Positions 22,752-30,541 of a stretch of DNA of 34,540 nt are shown one piece after another. Origin of the DNA: Nonomuraea terrae (GTDB lineage: Bacteria > Actinomycetota > Actinomycetes > Streptosporangiales > Streptosporangiaceae); the NCBI RefSeq assembly GCF_004348995.1, contig NZ_SMKQ01000080.1:1-34540 (forward strand), in the 5' to 3' direction. Both the position numbers and the translations under genes were made by a program. The notes below the pieces were generated by a model. The model saw only the letters and a list, made by a program, of their open reading frames with translations. It made no database searches and had not been told where the DNA came from. How positions within the stretch are numbered: the first letter of the stretch is position 1; every line of letters begins with the position of its first letter.

Positions 22752-23471
22752 GTGGACTTCATCCGGGTACGCGCCTCGGCCGACGGCACCGAGACGATCT
22801 CCTACTGGACCGGCGACGTCTACGGCTGGCAGGACGACGGCGGCCCCCACCACCTGTTCGGGTTCGAGGGCCTCAACGTCGCCAGGGCGGTCGAGACCGA
22901 CGCCGGCTGGCAGCTGCTGACCAGGGAGGCCGCGCTCTACCTCGACCCGGCCACCCGCGAGGTCGTCGACACGTGGGACAACCCGTTCACCGGCCGCAGG
23001 GTCGAGGTGCAGCACGTCTTCAACGACCCGGTCAACCAGCGGCTGGGCGCCCATCCGGTGCCCGTCACCCGCCTGGGGGACAAGGTCGTCTTCAACGTGG
23101 ACGTCCGGCTCGCCTATCCCTCGCCGCTGAAGGTCGCCGACCATCCCGACCACTCCGCCGGCGACACCTACCGGGCGATGGAGCTGTTCCAGTTCTTCGC
23201 CGAGGCGAAGGATCTCGACGCGGGCCTGCCCGACGTGCCGAGCGTGTTCTCGTGGTGCCGGGTGTCGCCGTGGCTGCCGTGGATGGCGATGGGACAGCGT
23301 GGCGGCGCGCTGGTCTACCACTGCCGCGGCGCCAAGGTCGCCGAAGTGCCCGCCCGCCTGCGCGAGCGGGCCGGCGAGCGCTTCCTGCACGCGCCGGACG
23401 CCTGGTCGGCGCCCAACATGACGAGCTGGACGGCCTTCGCGGCCCGGCACGCGGCGCAGGCCGGCCGGTGA
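22752..23471 (+). CDS. DUF1838-like protein, function unknown
   Basis: This 239-residue soluble protein looks like the DUF1838 family from memory. Typical elements are a strand-rich start (ISYWTGDVYGW), LFGFEGLNVAR, LLTREAALYLDPATREVVDTW, NPFTGRRVEVQHVFNDPVN, and a C-terminal SWCRVSPWLPWMAMGQRGG and CRGAKVAEVP. It has many aromatic residues and no signal peptide or span. The family has no assigned biochemical role that I know of. GTG 22752 follows a TAGGCT box by 6 bases. The stop TGA overlaps the HIT-gene GTG by two bases, so the two genes are cotranscribed and probably translationally coupled, which suggests a shared small-molecule pathway. Confidence 0.75.
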   Translation: MDFIRVRASADGTETISYWTGDVYGWQDDGGPHHLFGFEGLNVARAVETDAGWQLLTREAALYLDPATREVVDTWDNPFTGRRVEVQHVFNDPVNQRLGAHPVPVTRLGDKVVFNVDVRLAYPSPLKVADHPDHSAGDTYRAMELFQFFAEAKDLDAGLPDVPSVFSWCRVSPWLPWMAMGQRGGALVYHCRGAKVAEVPARLRERAGERFLHAPDAWSAPNMTSWTAFAARHAAQAGR

Positions 23472-23875
23472 GCCCCGACCTGTTCTGCGAGATCGTCGCG
23501 GGCGAGCGGCCCGCCCACGTGGTCGGCTCCGATGATGTCGCCGTCTCCTTCCTCGACGCGCGGCCGGTCTTCAAGGGCCACGTGCTCGTCGTGCCGCGCG
23601 CCCACGTTGAGACGTTGTCCGACCTCGCCGACGTGGGGCCGTTCTTCGAACGGGTGCGTGCCATGGCCAGGGCCGTCGAGGAGGGGCTGCAGGCCGGCGG
23701 CACGTTCGTCGCGATGAACAACCGGGTCAGCCAGAGCGTGCCCCACCTGCACGTCCACGTGGTGCCGCGCACGAAGAAGGACGGCCTGCGCGGCTTCTTC
23801 TGGCCCCGCACGACATACGACTCCGACGAGGAGGCCGCCTCGTACGCCGCCCTCATCGCCGAGGCGCTGGGCTAA
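23468..23875 (+). CDS. HIT-family (histidine triad) nucleotide hydrolase
   Basis: The 135-residue protein is of typical HIT length. It starts at GTG 23468, which overlaps the previous stop. DLFCEIVAGERPAHVV and SFLDARPVFKGHVLVVPRAH (in parts: SFLDARPVFKGHVLV) are the N-terminal HIT signature. The triad HLHVHVVPR holds His93, His95 and His97, the middle of the catalytic set being expected to attack the phosphate. The tail GLRGFFWPRTTYDSDEEAASY is common in actinomycete members. HIT proteins hydrolyse nucleoside phosphoramidates or dinucleoside polyphosphates. It pairs with the DUF1838-like gene. Its stop TAA forms the first three bases of the next gene's TAAGCT box. Confidence 0.92.
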   Translation: MSPDLFCEIVAGERPAHVVGSDDVAVSFLDARPVFKGHVLVVPRAHVETLSDLADVGPFFERVRAMARAVEEGLQAGGTFVAMNNRVSQSVPHLHVHVVPRTKKDGLRGFFWPRTTYDSDEEAASYAALIAEALG

Positions 23876-23878
23876 GCT
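23873..23878 (+). promoter_or_regulatory. Leaderless-type -10 box of the sensor kinase gene, formed partly by the HIT stop codon
   Basis: TAAGCT includes the HIT stop TAA (23873-23875). Seven bases later GTG 23886 starts the kinase. Confidence 0.45.
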
Positions 23879-23885
23879 CCCCCGC

Positions 23886-25064
23886 GTGGAGTACCTCGTC
23901 GGGTCCGCCGTCGTCGCGGTGGTGGTCGGCGTCCCCTCGATCGTGTTGTGGCGGGTCATGCGCGGCCGGCGCGAACTGGGCACGAGCCCGGCCGAGCGGG
24001 CCACGTTCGAGACCCTGCACACCGCCTCCCTGGCCGGGCCGCCGCTGCGCGCCGGGCTGACCGCCGACGGCGCCGAGCGCGCCTCCCGACACCTGCGCGC
24101 GCTGCTCGGCTCGGCCGCCGTCGCCATCACCGACCGCGAACGGCTGCTCGTCTACGACGGCGCCGGCGACCACCACGCCGGGCAGGCGTTCGAGCACGCG
24201 GCGGCCACCCTGGAAGACGGCCGTACCCAGGTGCTCACCATCGAGTGCGAGCTGCTCGAATGCCCGATCCGGCAGGTCGTCGTGGTGCCGCTGACCACCG
24301 ACGACCGCGTGGTCGGCGCGCTGGCCGCCTACGGGCAGAGCGCCTCGGCCGGGCTGGTCAGGGCCGCCCAGGAGGTGGCCGGGTGGGTCGACTCGCAGCT
24401 GGAGCTGGCCGAGCTCGACCGCTCCCGCACGCTGCTCATGGAGGCCGAGGTGCGGGCCCTGCGAGCGCAGATCTCTCCCCACTTCATCTACAACTCGCTG
24501 ACCACGATCGCGTCGTTCGTCCGCACCGACCCCGAGCGGGCCAGGGAGCTGCTGCTGGAGTTCGCCGACTTCACCCGCTACTCCTTCCGGCGGCACGGCG
24601 AGTTCACCACGCTGGCCGAGGAGCTGCGCTCGATCGACCGCTACCTCATCCTGGAGCGCGCCAGGTTCGGCGACCAGCTCCAGGTCACACTGCGCATCGC
24701 GCCGGAGGTGCTGCCGGTGGCGGTGCCGTTCCTGTGCCTGCAGCCGCTGGTCGAGAACGCCGTCCGGCACGGCCTGGAGAGCAAGAACGGCGTCGGCCGC
24801 ATCACGATCATCGCCGAGGACGCCGGTGCGGAGTGCCGCATCAGCGTCGAGGACGACGGGCTCGGCATGGACCCGGAGCGGCTGCGCCGCATCCTCGCAG
24901 GTGAGATCGCCTCCTCGGGCGGCGTCGGCCTGGCCAACGTGGACGAGCGGCTGCGCCAGGTGTACGGCGACGAGTACGGCCTGGTCGTCGAGACGGCCGC
25001 CGGCGCGGGCACCAAGGTCAACGTGAGGTTGCCGAAATATCACCCGGGAGTCTCCGCCCGTTGA
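23886..25064 (+). CDS. LytS-type sensor histidine kinase
   Basis: The 392-residue kinase has one N-terminal span (residues 3-24) and a GAF-like sensing region (about 45-165). The His-kinase domain of the LytS/PF06580 type follows: LRAQISPHFIYNSL with phospho-acceptor His199. The ATPase domain contains PLVENAVRHGL (N box) and EDDGLGMD (G1 box), with GVGLANVDERL after it. It would autophosphorylate at the membrane and pass the phosphate to the LytTR regulator next door. The start GTG 23886 fits the TAAGCT box. The two-component pair precedes a carboxylate-type symporter, so the signal is probably an organic acid or a metabolic state linked to it, which is inference. Confidence 0.93.
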   Translation: MEYLVGSAVVAVVVGVPSIVLWRVMRGRRELGTSPAERATFETLHTASLAGPPLRAGLTADGAERASRHLRALLGSAAVAITDRERLLVYDGAGDHHAGQAFEHAAATLEDGRTQVLTIECELLECPIRQVVVVPLTTDDRVVGALAAYGQSASAGLVRAAQEVAGWVDSQLELAELDRSRTLLMEAEVRALRAQISPHFIYNSLTTIASFVRTDPERARELLLEFADFTRYSFRRHGEFTTLAEELRSIDRYLILERARFGDQLQVTLRIAPEVLPVAVPFLCLQPLVENAVRHGLESKNGVGRITIIAEDAGAECRISVEDDGLGMDPERLRRILAGEIASSGGVGLANVDERLRQVYGDEYGLVVETAAGAGTKVNVRLPKYHPGVSAR

Positions 25065-25089
25065 CCCCGATCTTCGTTGTCGGTTTCAT
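25061..25089 (+). promoter_or_regulatory. Possible internal promoter of the response regulator gene
   Basis: TTGACC (25061-25066), overlapping the kinase stop TGA, a 17-base spacer and TTTCAT (25084-25089), then 8 bases to ATG 25098. The -10 is only a partial match. No Shine-Dalgarno precedes the ATG. Confidence 0.3.
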
Positions 25090-25097
25090 CACTGTCT

Positions 25098-25847
25098 ATG
25101 GCACTACTTCGGGTCCTCGCGGTCGACGACGAGCTACCCGCCCTCGAAGACCTGTCGTACCTGTTGCGCGCCGACCCGCGCATCGGGGAGGTGAGCACGG
25201 CCCGCGACGGCGCGTCGGCGCTGCGGCTGCTCGACCGGGCCATCGCCGACGGCCGTCCGATCGACGCGGTGTTCCTCGACATCAGGATGCGCGGGCTCGA
25301 CGGGGTGGTGCTCGGGCGGCTGCTGTCCCGCTTCGCGAACCCGCCCCGGGTGGTGTTCGTCACCGCGTACGAGGAGCACGCGGTGGACGCGTTCGAGATC
25401 AAGGCCGAGGACTACCTGCTCAAGCCCGTACGGCCGGAGCGGCTGGCCGAGGCGATCCGGCGGGTGGCGCTGTCGGCCGACGTGCCGGCCGACAGCGGCG
25501 AGAGCGACACGATCCCGGTCGAGCTGGGCGGGGTGACCCGGTTCGTGTCCAGCGCCGACGTCGTCTACGTCGAGGCGCAGGGCGACTACGCCCGCCTGCA
25601 CACGGCCTCCGGCAGCCACCTGGTCCGCATCCCGCTGGCCACCCTGGAGGAACGGTGGGCCTCGGCCGGCTTCGTCCGTGTGCACCGCAGCCATCTGGTG
25701 GCCGTCAAACACATCGAAGAGCTGCACATCGACTCCGGCAAGTGCACGGTACGGGTGGGCGACACCGAGATCCCGGTCAGCCGCCGCCACACCCGCGAGC
25801 TGCGTGACCTGCTGGTCCGACGCGCCAGGAAGGGCAGGCCGGAATGA
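25098..25847 (+). CDS. LytTR-family response regulator
   Basis: The 249-residue protein has a receiver domain with the acidic pair Asp10-Asp11, phospho-acceptor Asp61 (VFLDIRMRGLDG) and the conserved KP in YLLKPV. A linker of about 25 residues leads to a LytTR DNA-binding domain with VVYVEAQGDYARLHT, LATLEERW, FVRVHRSHLV and ISVSRRHTREL-like PVSRRHTREL. It should bind DNA direct repeats and control the downstream transport genes. ATG 25098 is chosen because the receiver begins at residue 3; the upstream in-frame extension has no ribosome site. The next gene begins 22 bases after the stop. Confidence 0.93.
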   Translation: MALLRVLAVDDELPALEDLSYLLRADPRIGEVSTARDGASALRLLDRAIADGRPIDAVFLDIRMRGLDGVVLGRLLSRFANPPRVVFVTAYEEHAVDAFEIKAEDYLLKPVRPERLAEAIRRVALSADVPADSGESDTIPVELGGVTRFVSSADVVYVEAQGDYARLHTASGSHLVRIPLATLEERWASAGFVRVHRSHLVAVKHIEELHIDSGKCTVRVGDTEIPVSRRHTRELRDLLVRRARKGRPE

Positions 25848-25869
25848 GCCACCTGAAGGGCGGGCGGTC

Positions 25870-26280
25870 ATGAGCCCCGAGTCGCGGCCGGTGCGCAGGC
25901 CGTCGCCGCGGGCCGACACTCCCCGCCGCGTCACCGTGACCAGCCCCCGCACGGCCGCCGCCAGGCGCCCCCGCTACCCGGCCACCCGCGAGATCGACGA
26001 GCAGACCCGGGTCGGCGAGATCTACATGCGTTCGCTGCTGCGCACCCAGTTCCGGCTGGCGTTGTTCGTCTGCACGGTGCTGGCGTGCGTGGTCGGCGGG
26101 CTGCCGCTGCTCTTCCTGCTCATCCCGGAGCTGCGCGAGGCCCACCTGCTGGGCGTGCCGGTGCCGTGGGCGGTGCTGGCCGGGCTCATCTACCCCGGCT
26201 TCGTCCTCGGGGCCTGGCTCTACGTCCGCCAGGCCGAACGCAACGAACGCCACTTCGCCGAGCTGGTCGAGCGCCGATGA
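25870..26280 (+). CDS. DUF485-like small membrane protein, partner of the symporter
   Basis: The 136-residue protein has a basic, Pro/Arg-rich N-terminal half (about 1-55). Two membrane spans follow (about 60-80 and 95-117; LFVCTVLACVVGGLPLLFLLIP and VLAGLIYPGFVLGAWLYV in part), and the C-terminus is charged (RQAERNERHFAELVERR). The layout resembles the DUF485 (YjcH-like) proteins that accompany ActP/MctC-type symporters, so it is probably an accessory subunit. The ATG has GGGCGG upstream. Its stop overlaps the symporter start as ATGA, showing translational coupling. The long N-terminal extension is unusual for DUF485. Confidence 0.8.
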   Translation: MSPESRPVRRPSPRADTPRRVTVTSPRTAAARRPRYPATREIDEQTRVGEIYMRSLLRTQFRLALFVCTVLACVVGGLPLLFLLIPELREAHLLGVPVPWAVLAGLIYPGFVLGAWLYVRQAERNERHFAELVERR

Positions 26281-27764
26281 GCCTCACCGCCGTGCTGGTC
26301 GTGGTGGTGGCGGCCGTGCTCATCGGCGCGTTCGGCATCCGGTTCTCCCGGACGACGTCCGACTTCTACGTCGCCTCCCGTACGGTCAGCCCGCTCTGGA
26401 ACGCCTCCGCCATCGGCGGCGAGTACCTGTCGGCGGCGTCGTTCCTCGGTGTCGCCGGGCTCATCCTGTCCTTCGGCGTCGACATGCTCTGGCTGCCGGT
26501 CGGCTGGACCGGCGGCTACCTGGTGCTGCTGGTGCTGGTGTCGGCGCCGCTGCGCCGCTCGGGGGCGTACACGCTGCCGGACTTCGCCGAGGCCCGGCTG
26601 GAGTCGATGACCGTGCGCCGCACCGCGAGCGTGCTGGTCGTGCTGATCGGCTGGCTGTACCTCATGCCGCAGTTCCAGAGCGCGGGCCTGGTGCTGCGGA
26701 CCATCACCGGCGCGCCCGTGTGGGCGGGCGGGCTCCTCGTCGCGGTCGTCGTCGCGGTGAACGTGCTGTCGGGCGGCATGCGGTCGATCACGTTCGTGCA
26801 GGCGTTCCAGTACTGGCTGAAGCTGACCGCGCTGGCCGTGCCACTGGTGTTCCTGCTGATGGCCTGGCACGCCGACGGCGCGCCCGCGCTGAACGCGCAG
26901 GACGCCGCGAGCTGGCAGGTGCCGCTGACCGGCGGCAGGGAGTACGCGCTGTACTCGACGTACTCGCTGATCCTGGCCACGTTCCTGGGCACGATGGGGC
27001 TGCCGCACGTGCTCGTGCGCTTCTACACCAACCCCGACGGGCAGGCCGCGCGCCGCACGACGCTGGTGGTGCTGTCACTGCTCGGCGCGTTCTACCTGCT
27101 GCCCGCCGTGTACGGCTGGCTCGGCCGGCTGTACGCGCCCGACCTGGTGCGCACCGACACGGTCGTGCTGACGCTGCCCTCCCGCATGATCGACGGCACG
27201 CTGGGCGACCTGCTGACGGCCCTGGTGACCGCCGGGGCGTTCGCGGCGTTCCTGTCCACGTCCTCGGGGCTGACCGTGTCGGTGGCCGGGGTGATCGCGC
27301 AGGACCTGCTCAAGGGCGGGGTGCGCTCGTTCAGGATCGCCACACTGATGGCGGTGGCGGTGCCGCTGGCGCTGGCGCTGTGGGCGCGGGAGCTGCCGGT
27401 GGCCGACGTGGTGGGGCTGGCGTTCGCGGTGGCGGCCTCGTCGTTCTGCCCGCTGCTGGTGCTGGGCATCTGGTGGCGGCGGCTGTCCACGACCGGGGCC
27501 CTGGCCGGGCTGCTCGTGGGCGGCGGGCTGGCCTGCGCGGCCGTGCTCGTCACGATCACCGGCGGGCCGCACGGGGGGCTGACGGGCGCGCTGCTGGCCC
27601 AGCCGGCGGCCTGGACGGTGCCGATCGCGTTCACCGTGATGGTGGCGGTGTCGTTCCTGACACCGGACCGGGTGCCGCCCGGCGTGGCCAGGACCATGGT
27701 CCGGCTGCACACCCCGGAGAACCTCGACCTCGACCGCGGCGACTGGCGTCCCCGCTCGTCGTGA
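26277..27764 (+). CDS. Sodium:solute symporter (ActP/MctC-like carboxylate transporter)
   Basis: The 495-residue protein has about 13 hydrophobic spans. SSS-family features are FYVASRTVSPLWNASAIGGEYLSAASFLG near the N-terminus (in part: SAIGGEYLSAASFLG), GGMRSITFVQAFQYWLK, GTMGLPHVLVRFYTN and AFAAFLSTSSGLTVSVAGV. The last contains the serine/threonine-rich sodium site. GTMGLPHV(L/I)xRFYT is characteristic of cation:acetate/monocarboxylate symporters. It would take up acetate, pyruvate or a similar acid with sodium at the cell membrane. Together with the coupled DUF485-like protein and the upstream LytS/LytR-like pair it forms a four-gene sensing and uptake module. The substrate cannot be fixed from sequence. 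Confidence 0.9.
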   Translation: MSLTAVLVVVVAAVLIGAFGIRFSRTTSDFYVASRTVSPLWNASAIGGEYLSAASFLGVAGLILSFGVDMLWLPVGWTGGYLVLLVLVSAPLRRSGAYTLPDFAEARLESMTVRRTASVLVVLIGWLYLMPQFQSAGLVLRTITGAPVWAGGLLVAVVVAVNVLSGGMRSITFVQAFQYWLKLTALAVPLVFLLMAWHADGAPALNAQDAASWQVPLTGGREYALYSTYSLILATFLGTMGLPHVLVRFYTNPDGQAARRTTLVVLSLLGAFYLLPAVYGWLGRLYAPDLVRTDTVVLTLPSRMIDGTLGDLLTALVTAGAFAAFLSTSSGLTVSVAGVIAQDLLKGGVRSFRIATLMAVAVPLALALWARELPVADVVGLAFAVAASSFCPLLVLGIWWRRLSTTGALAGLLVGGGLACAAVLVTITGGPHGGLTGALLAQPAAWTVPIAFTVMVAVSFLTPDRVPPGVARTMVRLHTPENLDLDRGDWRPRSS

Positions 27765-27781
27765 CGCCCGCCCGCGGGTCA
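27762..27781. terminator. Weak shared hairpin between convergent stop codons
   Basis: TGA (27762-27764) and CCCG (27767-27770) can pair with CGGG (27775-27778) and TCA (27779-27781), with a two-base bulge and a CCCG loop. It spans the symporter stop and the convergent TPR-gene stop. Stability is modest. Confidence 0.25.
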
Positions 27782-28627
27782 GGCGCGGTCCAGCAGGTCC
27801 GCTTCGGCCAGCGCGTCCGCCGCCTCCCCGGCCCGGCCCTGCCGCTCCAGATGACAGGCGAGGTTGCGCAGCGTACGGGCGAGATCCCGGCGCAGCTCGC
27901 CCTCCGGCGGCTCGTGGGCGGCCAGCGCGCGGTAGAGGTCCACCGCCTCCTGGTAGGCGCCGTGCGCGCCCGCGCGGTCGTCCAGCGAAGACAGCGTGAT
28001 CGCGAGGCTGTGCAGGCTGTCGGCGAGCGCCGGCTCCGCGAGGTGGCCCGACGTGACCATCCCCCGGTAGACGGAGACGGCCTCCCGCTCCGGGGCGAGC
28101 GCGTCGGCGGCTCTGCCGGCCCGGTAGAAGCCCGCGCCCACGGCGGTGAACAACCGCCCGAGATCCTCCGCCCTGGCGCCGTCCTCTCCGAGGTGCCGCA
28201 GGGCGACCGCCTCCCGGGTCACGAAGACCGCCTCGTCGTAGCGGTGGAACGCGACCAGGCGCACCGCCACCCGCAACAACATCTCGGCCTGCATCGCGCA
28301 GGTGTGCACCAGCGTCGGCACGCGCCGCCTCGGCCTGCTCCTCGCCACCCGCCGACACAGGCCGTAGGCCTGCAGGAGCAGCCGCTCCGCCTCGCCGCGC
28401 GCGCCGGCGTGGGCGTCGGAGCGTTCCAAGAGAGCGTCCATCCGTGTGAAGCGGCGGATCTCCCGATACGGCCGCAGGCCCTGCAGGGCGCCGTAGCCGA
28501 GGTTGAGCACGGTGAGCGCGGCGACGCCGATGAGAACGCCTCCGGGCAGCGCCCACCAGGACCAGCCGAACCACCAGACGACCAGGGCCCCCAGAGCGGT
28601 GGCCGCGAGCCACTCCCATAAGCGCAT
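27779..28627 (-). CDS. Membrane-anchored TPR-like protein, function unknown
   Basis: The 282-residue protein starts with two hydrophobic segments (about 5-24 and 27-45) rich in Trp (WEWLAAT, WWFGWSWWALPGG). The rest is helical with tetratricopeptide-like units: YDEAVFVTREAVALRHL, AGRAADALAPEREAVSVY, AGAHGAYQEAVDLYRAL and GRAGEAADALAEADLL. Such units usually carry out protein-protein contacts, here on the cytoplasmic side if the N-terminal pair forms a hairpin. Similar TPR proteins are common in filamentous actinomycetes, without known roles. It is convergent with the symporter and divergent from the phosphonate operon. The ATG at 28627 has no clear Shine-Dalgarno. Confidence 0.78.
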   Translation of the reverse strand: MRLWEWLAATALGALVVWWFGWSWWALPGGVLIGVAALTVLNLGYGALQGLRPYREIRRFTRMDALLERSDAHAGARGEAERLLLQAYGLCRRVARSRPRRRVPTLVHTCAMQAEMLLRVAVRLVAFHRYDEAVFVTREAVALRHLGEDGARAEDLGRLFTAVGAGFYRAGRAADALAPEREAVSVYRGMVTSGHLAEPALADSLHSLAITLSSLDDRAGAHGAYQEAVDLYRALAAHEPPEGELRRDLARTLRNLACHLERQGRAGEAADALAEADLLDRA

Positions 28628-28732
28628 GCCGTCATGATCGGCTTTTTACCGCGGGTGCGCCAGAGGGATCGTCGGCCCATCGCGGTGACGGAAAGGTGTC
28701 CGGACGGTGGACGCGCACCTGCTGACGGGTGG

Positions 28733-28766
28733 GTTCTCCGGGAGTTAACCCCTCGGTTCATGCATG
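28733..28766 (+). promoter_or_regulatory. Candidate PhoP (PHO) box upstream of phnD
   Basis: Three 11-nt direct units are GTTCTCCGGGA (28733-28743), GTTAACCCCTC (28744-28754) and, after one extra G, GTTCATGCATG (28756-28766). Their first seven bases match the Streptomyces PHO-box heptamer GTTCACC at 6, 6 and 5 positions. A GTCAGGC unit follows at 28767. An inverted repeat GGTCAG-6-CTGACC (28766-28783) overlaps the end and might be a second regulator site. Location 88 bases before the phnD start fits transcriptional control by PhoP. Confidence 0.5.
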
Positions 28767-28853
28767 GTCAGGCGGGTCTGACCTGCTCATCATCGGCGGC
28801 GGCGAGCGTGAATGACCGGACCCGGTTCCTGCGACACGCTCGGAGACCTGACT

Positions 28854-29774
28854 GTGAAACGTTCCCTGACCGCCCTGGCCATGCTCGGCGCGCTCGCGGC
28901 GGCGGGCTGCTCCTCCGCCAGCGGCAGCACCGGCGACGCCGATGTGCTGCGCTTCGCCGCCGTGCCGGTCGAGCAGAACATCGACCCGACGGCCGAGTAC
29001 CAGGACATCATCGCGCTGATCGAGAAGAACACCGGCAAGAAGGTGGAGTTCGTCCGCTCGACCGACTACAACGCGGTCATCGAGGGCATGGTGTCCGGCA
29101 AGATCGACCTGGCCGAGTTCGGGCCGCTGTCGTACGTGCTCGCCAAGAGCAACGGCGCCGCGATCACGCCCATCGCGTCGATGGTCGAGAAGGGCGGCAC
29201 GCCGACGTACCAGAGCTACGGCATCGTCCCCGCCGACAGCCGGATCCGCGACATCAGCGGTTTCAAGGGGGCCAAGGTCTGCTTCGTCGACCCCGGATCC
29301 ACCTCCGGCTACCTCTTCCCCAGCCAGGGCCTGCTCGCCGCCGGCGTCGACCCGAGGACCGGAGTGCGGCCCGTCATGGCGGGCGGGCACGACAACTCCG
29401 TGCTCTCGGTCGCCTCCGGCACCTGCGAGGCCGGCTTCTCGGAGAACGCCATGGTCGACCACATCCTCATCGAGAAGGGCAAGCTCAAGGAGGGCCAGGT
29501 CAAGGTCGTCTGGAAGTCGCCGCCCATCCCCATGTCGCCGGTGGCCATGCGCGACGCGCTGCCCGCCGACCTGAAGACCAAGCTCACCCAGACGTTCACC
29601 AAGGACGCCACCAAGGACCGGCTCGTGCAGCTCGGCATCTGCACGGACGAGGCGTCGTGCCGGGTGACGGCCGACTCGTCGATCTGGGGCTTCCAGCCGG
29701 TCACCGACGCCACCTTCGACTCCGTACGCGAGGTGTGCGCGGTCACCCACAACGAGAAATGCTCCAAGGCATGA
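28854..29774 (+). CDS. phnD: Phosphonate ABC transporter substrate-binding lipoprotein
   Basis: The product has 306 residues. GTG 28854 with GGAGA 8 bases upstream gives MKRSLTALAMLGALAAAGCS, a lipoprotein signal with Cys19; an ATG at 28812 would put 14 unsuitable residues before it. PhnD features are RFAAVPVEQNIDP, FVRSTDYNAVIEGMVSGKIDLAEFGPLSYVLA (in part: DYNAVIEGMVSGKIDLAEFG), VDPGSTSGYLFP and AGGHDNSVLSVASG. It captures phosphonates or related phosphorus compounds outside the membrane and delivers them to PhnE. The stop overlaps phnC as ATGA. Confidence 0.93.
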   Translation: MKRSLTALAMLGALAAAGCSSASGSTGDADVLRFAAVPVEQNIDPTAEYQDIIALIEKNTGKKVEFVRSTDYNAVIEGMVSGKIDLAEFGPLSYVLAKSNGAAITPIASMVEKGGTPTYQSYGIVPADSRIRDISGFKGAKVCFVDPGSTSGYLFPSQGLLAAGVDPRTGVRPVMAGGHDNSVLSVASGTCEAGFSENAMVDHILIEKGKLKEGQVKVVWKSPPIPMSPVAMRDALPADLKTKLTQTFTKDATKDRLVQLGICTDEASCRVTADSSIWGFQPVTDATFDSVREVCAVTHNEKCSKA

Positions 29775-30541
29775 CGGGCGGCCTGCCGGTCGTCGAGACC
29801 CGCGGCCTGGTCAAGACCTTCGGCGACGACGTACACGCCTGCGCCAGCATCGACCTGACCGTGCGCCAGGGCGAGATCGTCGCCCTGCTGGGCCCCTCCG
29901 GGTCGGGCAAGTCCACGCTGCTGCGCCACCTCAACGGCCTGACCAGGCCCGACTCCGGCGACATCAGGGTGCTCGGCGTGGACGTCGTCACCGCCAAGGG
30001 CGCCGCCCTGCGCGCGCTGCGCCGCCGGGTCGGTGTCGTCTTCCAGCAGTTCAACCTGGTCGGCCGGCTGACCGTCATGGAGAACGTGCTGAACGGCGCA
30101 CTCGGCCGGGTGCGCGGCCCCCGCTACGGCATCGTGACCTGGCCGAAGTCCGTACGGGTGGAGGCGTTCGAGCACCTCGACCGGGTGGGCCTGGCGGACC
30201 GGGCGTACCAGCGGGCCGGGAGCCTGTCCGGCGGGCAGCAGCAGCGCGTGGCCATCGCGCGGGCGCTGCTGCAGCGGCCCGAGCTGGTGCTCGCCGACGA
30301 ACCCGTGGCCTCGCTCGACCCCGAGACGGCCGCCTCGGTCATGGACCTGCTGGTGCGGGTGTGCCGGGAGGACGGGCTCACCATGGTGTGCACGCTGCAC
30401 CAGATCGAGCTGGCGCTGCAGTGGACGCGGCGCGTGGTGGGGCTGCGGCGGGGCGAGGTCCGGCTGGACGAGCCGACCGGCGCGCTCGACGCGGTGCGGC
30501 TGCGCGGCCTGTACCTGTCCGACCCTGTGACGGTGCCGTGA
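29771..30541 (+). CDS. phnC: Phosphonate ABC transporter ATPase
   Basis: The 256-residue ABC ATPase has Walker A GPSGSGKST (41-49), Q-loop VVFQQFNLVGRLTVMENVL, signature LSGGQQQRVAIARAL, Walker B LVLADEPVASLD and the switch histidine in CTLHQIELAL. FQQFNLVGRLTVMENVLNGALG is PhnC-like. It powers phosphonate uptake with PhnD and PhnE. ATG 29771 overlaps the phnD stop, and its own stop overlaps the phnE GTG, so the three transporter genes are translated in series. Confidence 0.95.
   Translation: MTGGLPVVETRGLVKTFGDDVHACASIDLTVRQGEIVALLGPSGSGKSTLLRHLNGLTRPDSGDIRVLGVDVVTAKGAALRALRRRVGVVFQQFNLVGRLTVMENVLNGALGRVRGPRYGIVTWPKSVRVEAFEHLDRVGLADRAYQRAGSLSGGQQQRVAIARALLQRPELVLADEPVASLDPETAASVMDLLVRVCREDGLTMVCTLHQIELALQWTRRVVGLRRGEVRLDEPTGALDAVRLRGLYLSDPVTVP

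Noticed and set aside
28759..28766. CATGCATG palindrome near the phosphonate promoter
   Set aside because: Only 8 bp and inside the candidate PHO repeats; not separate evidence.
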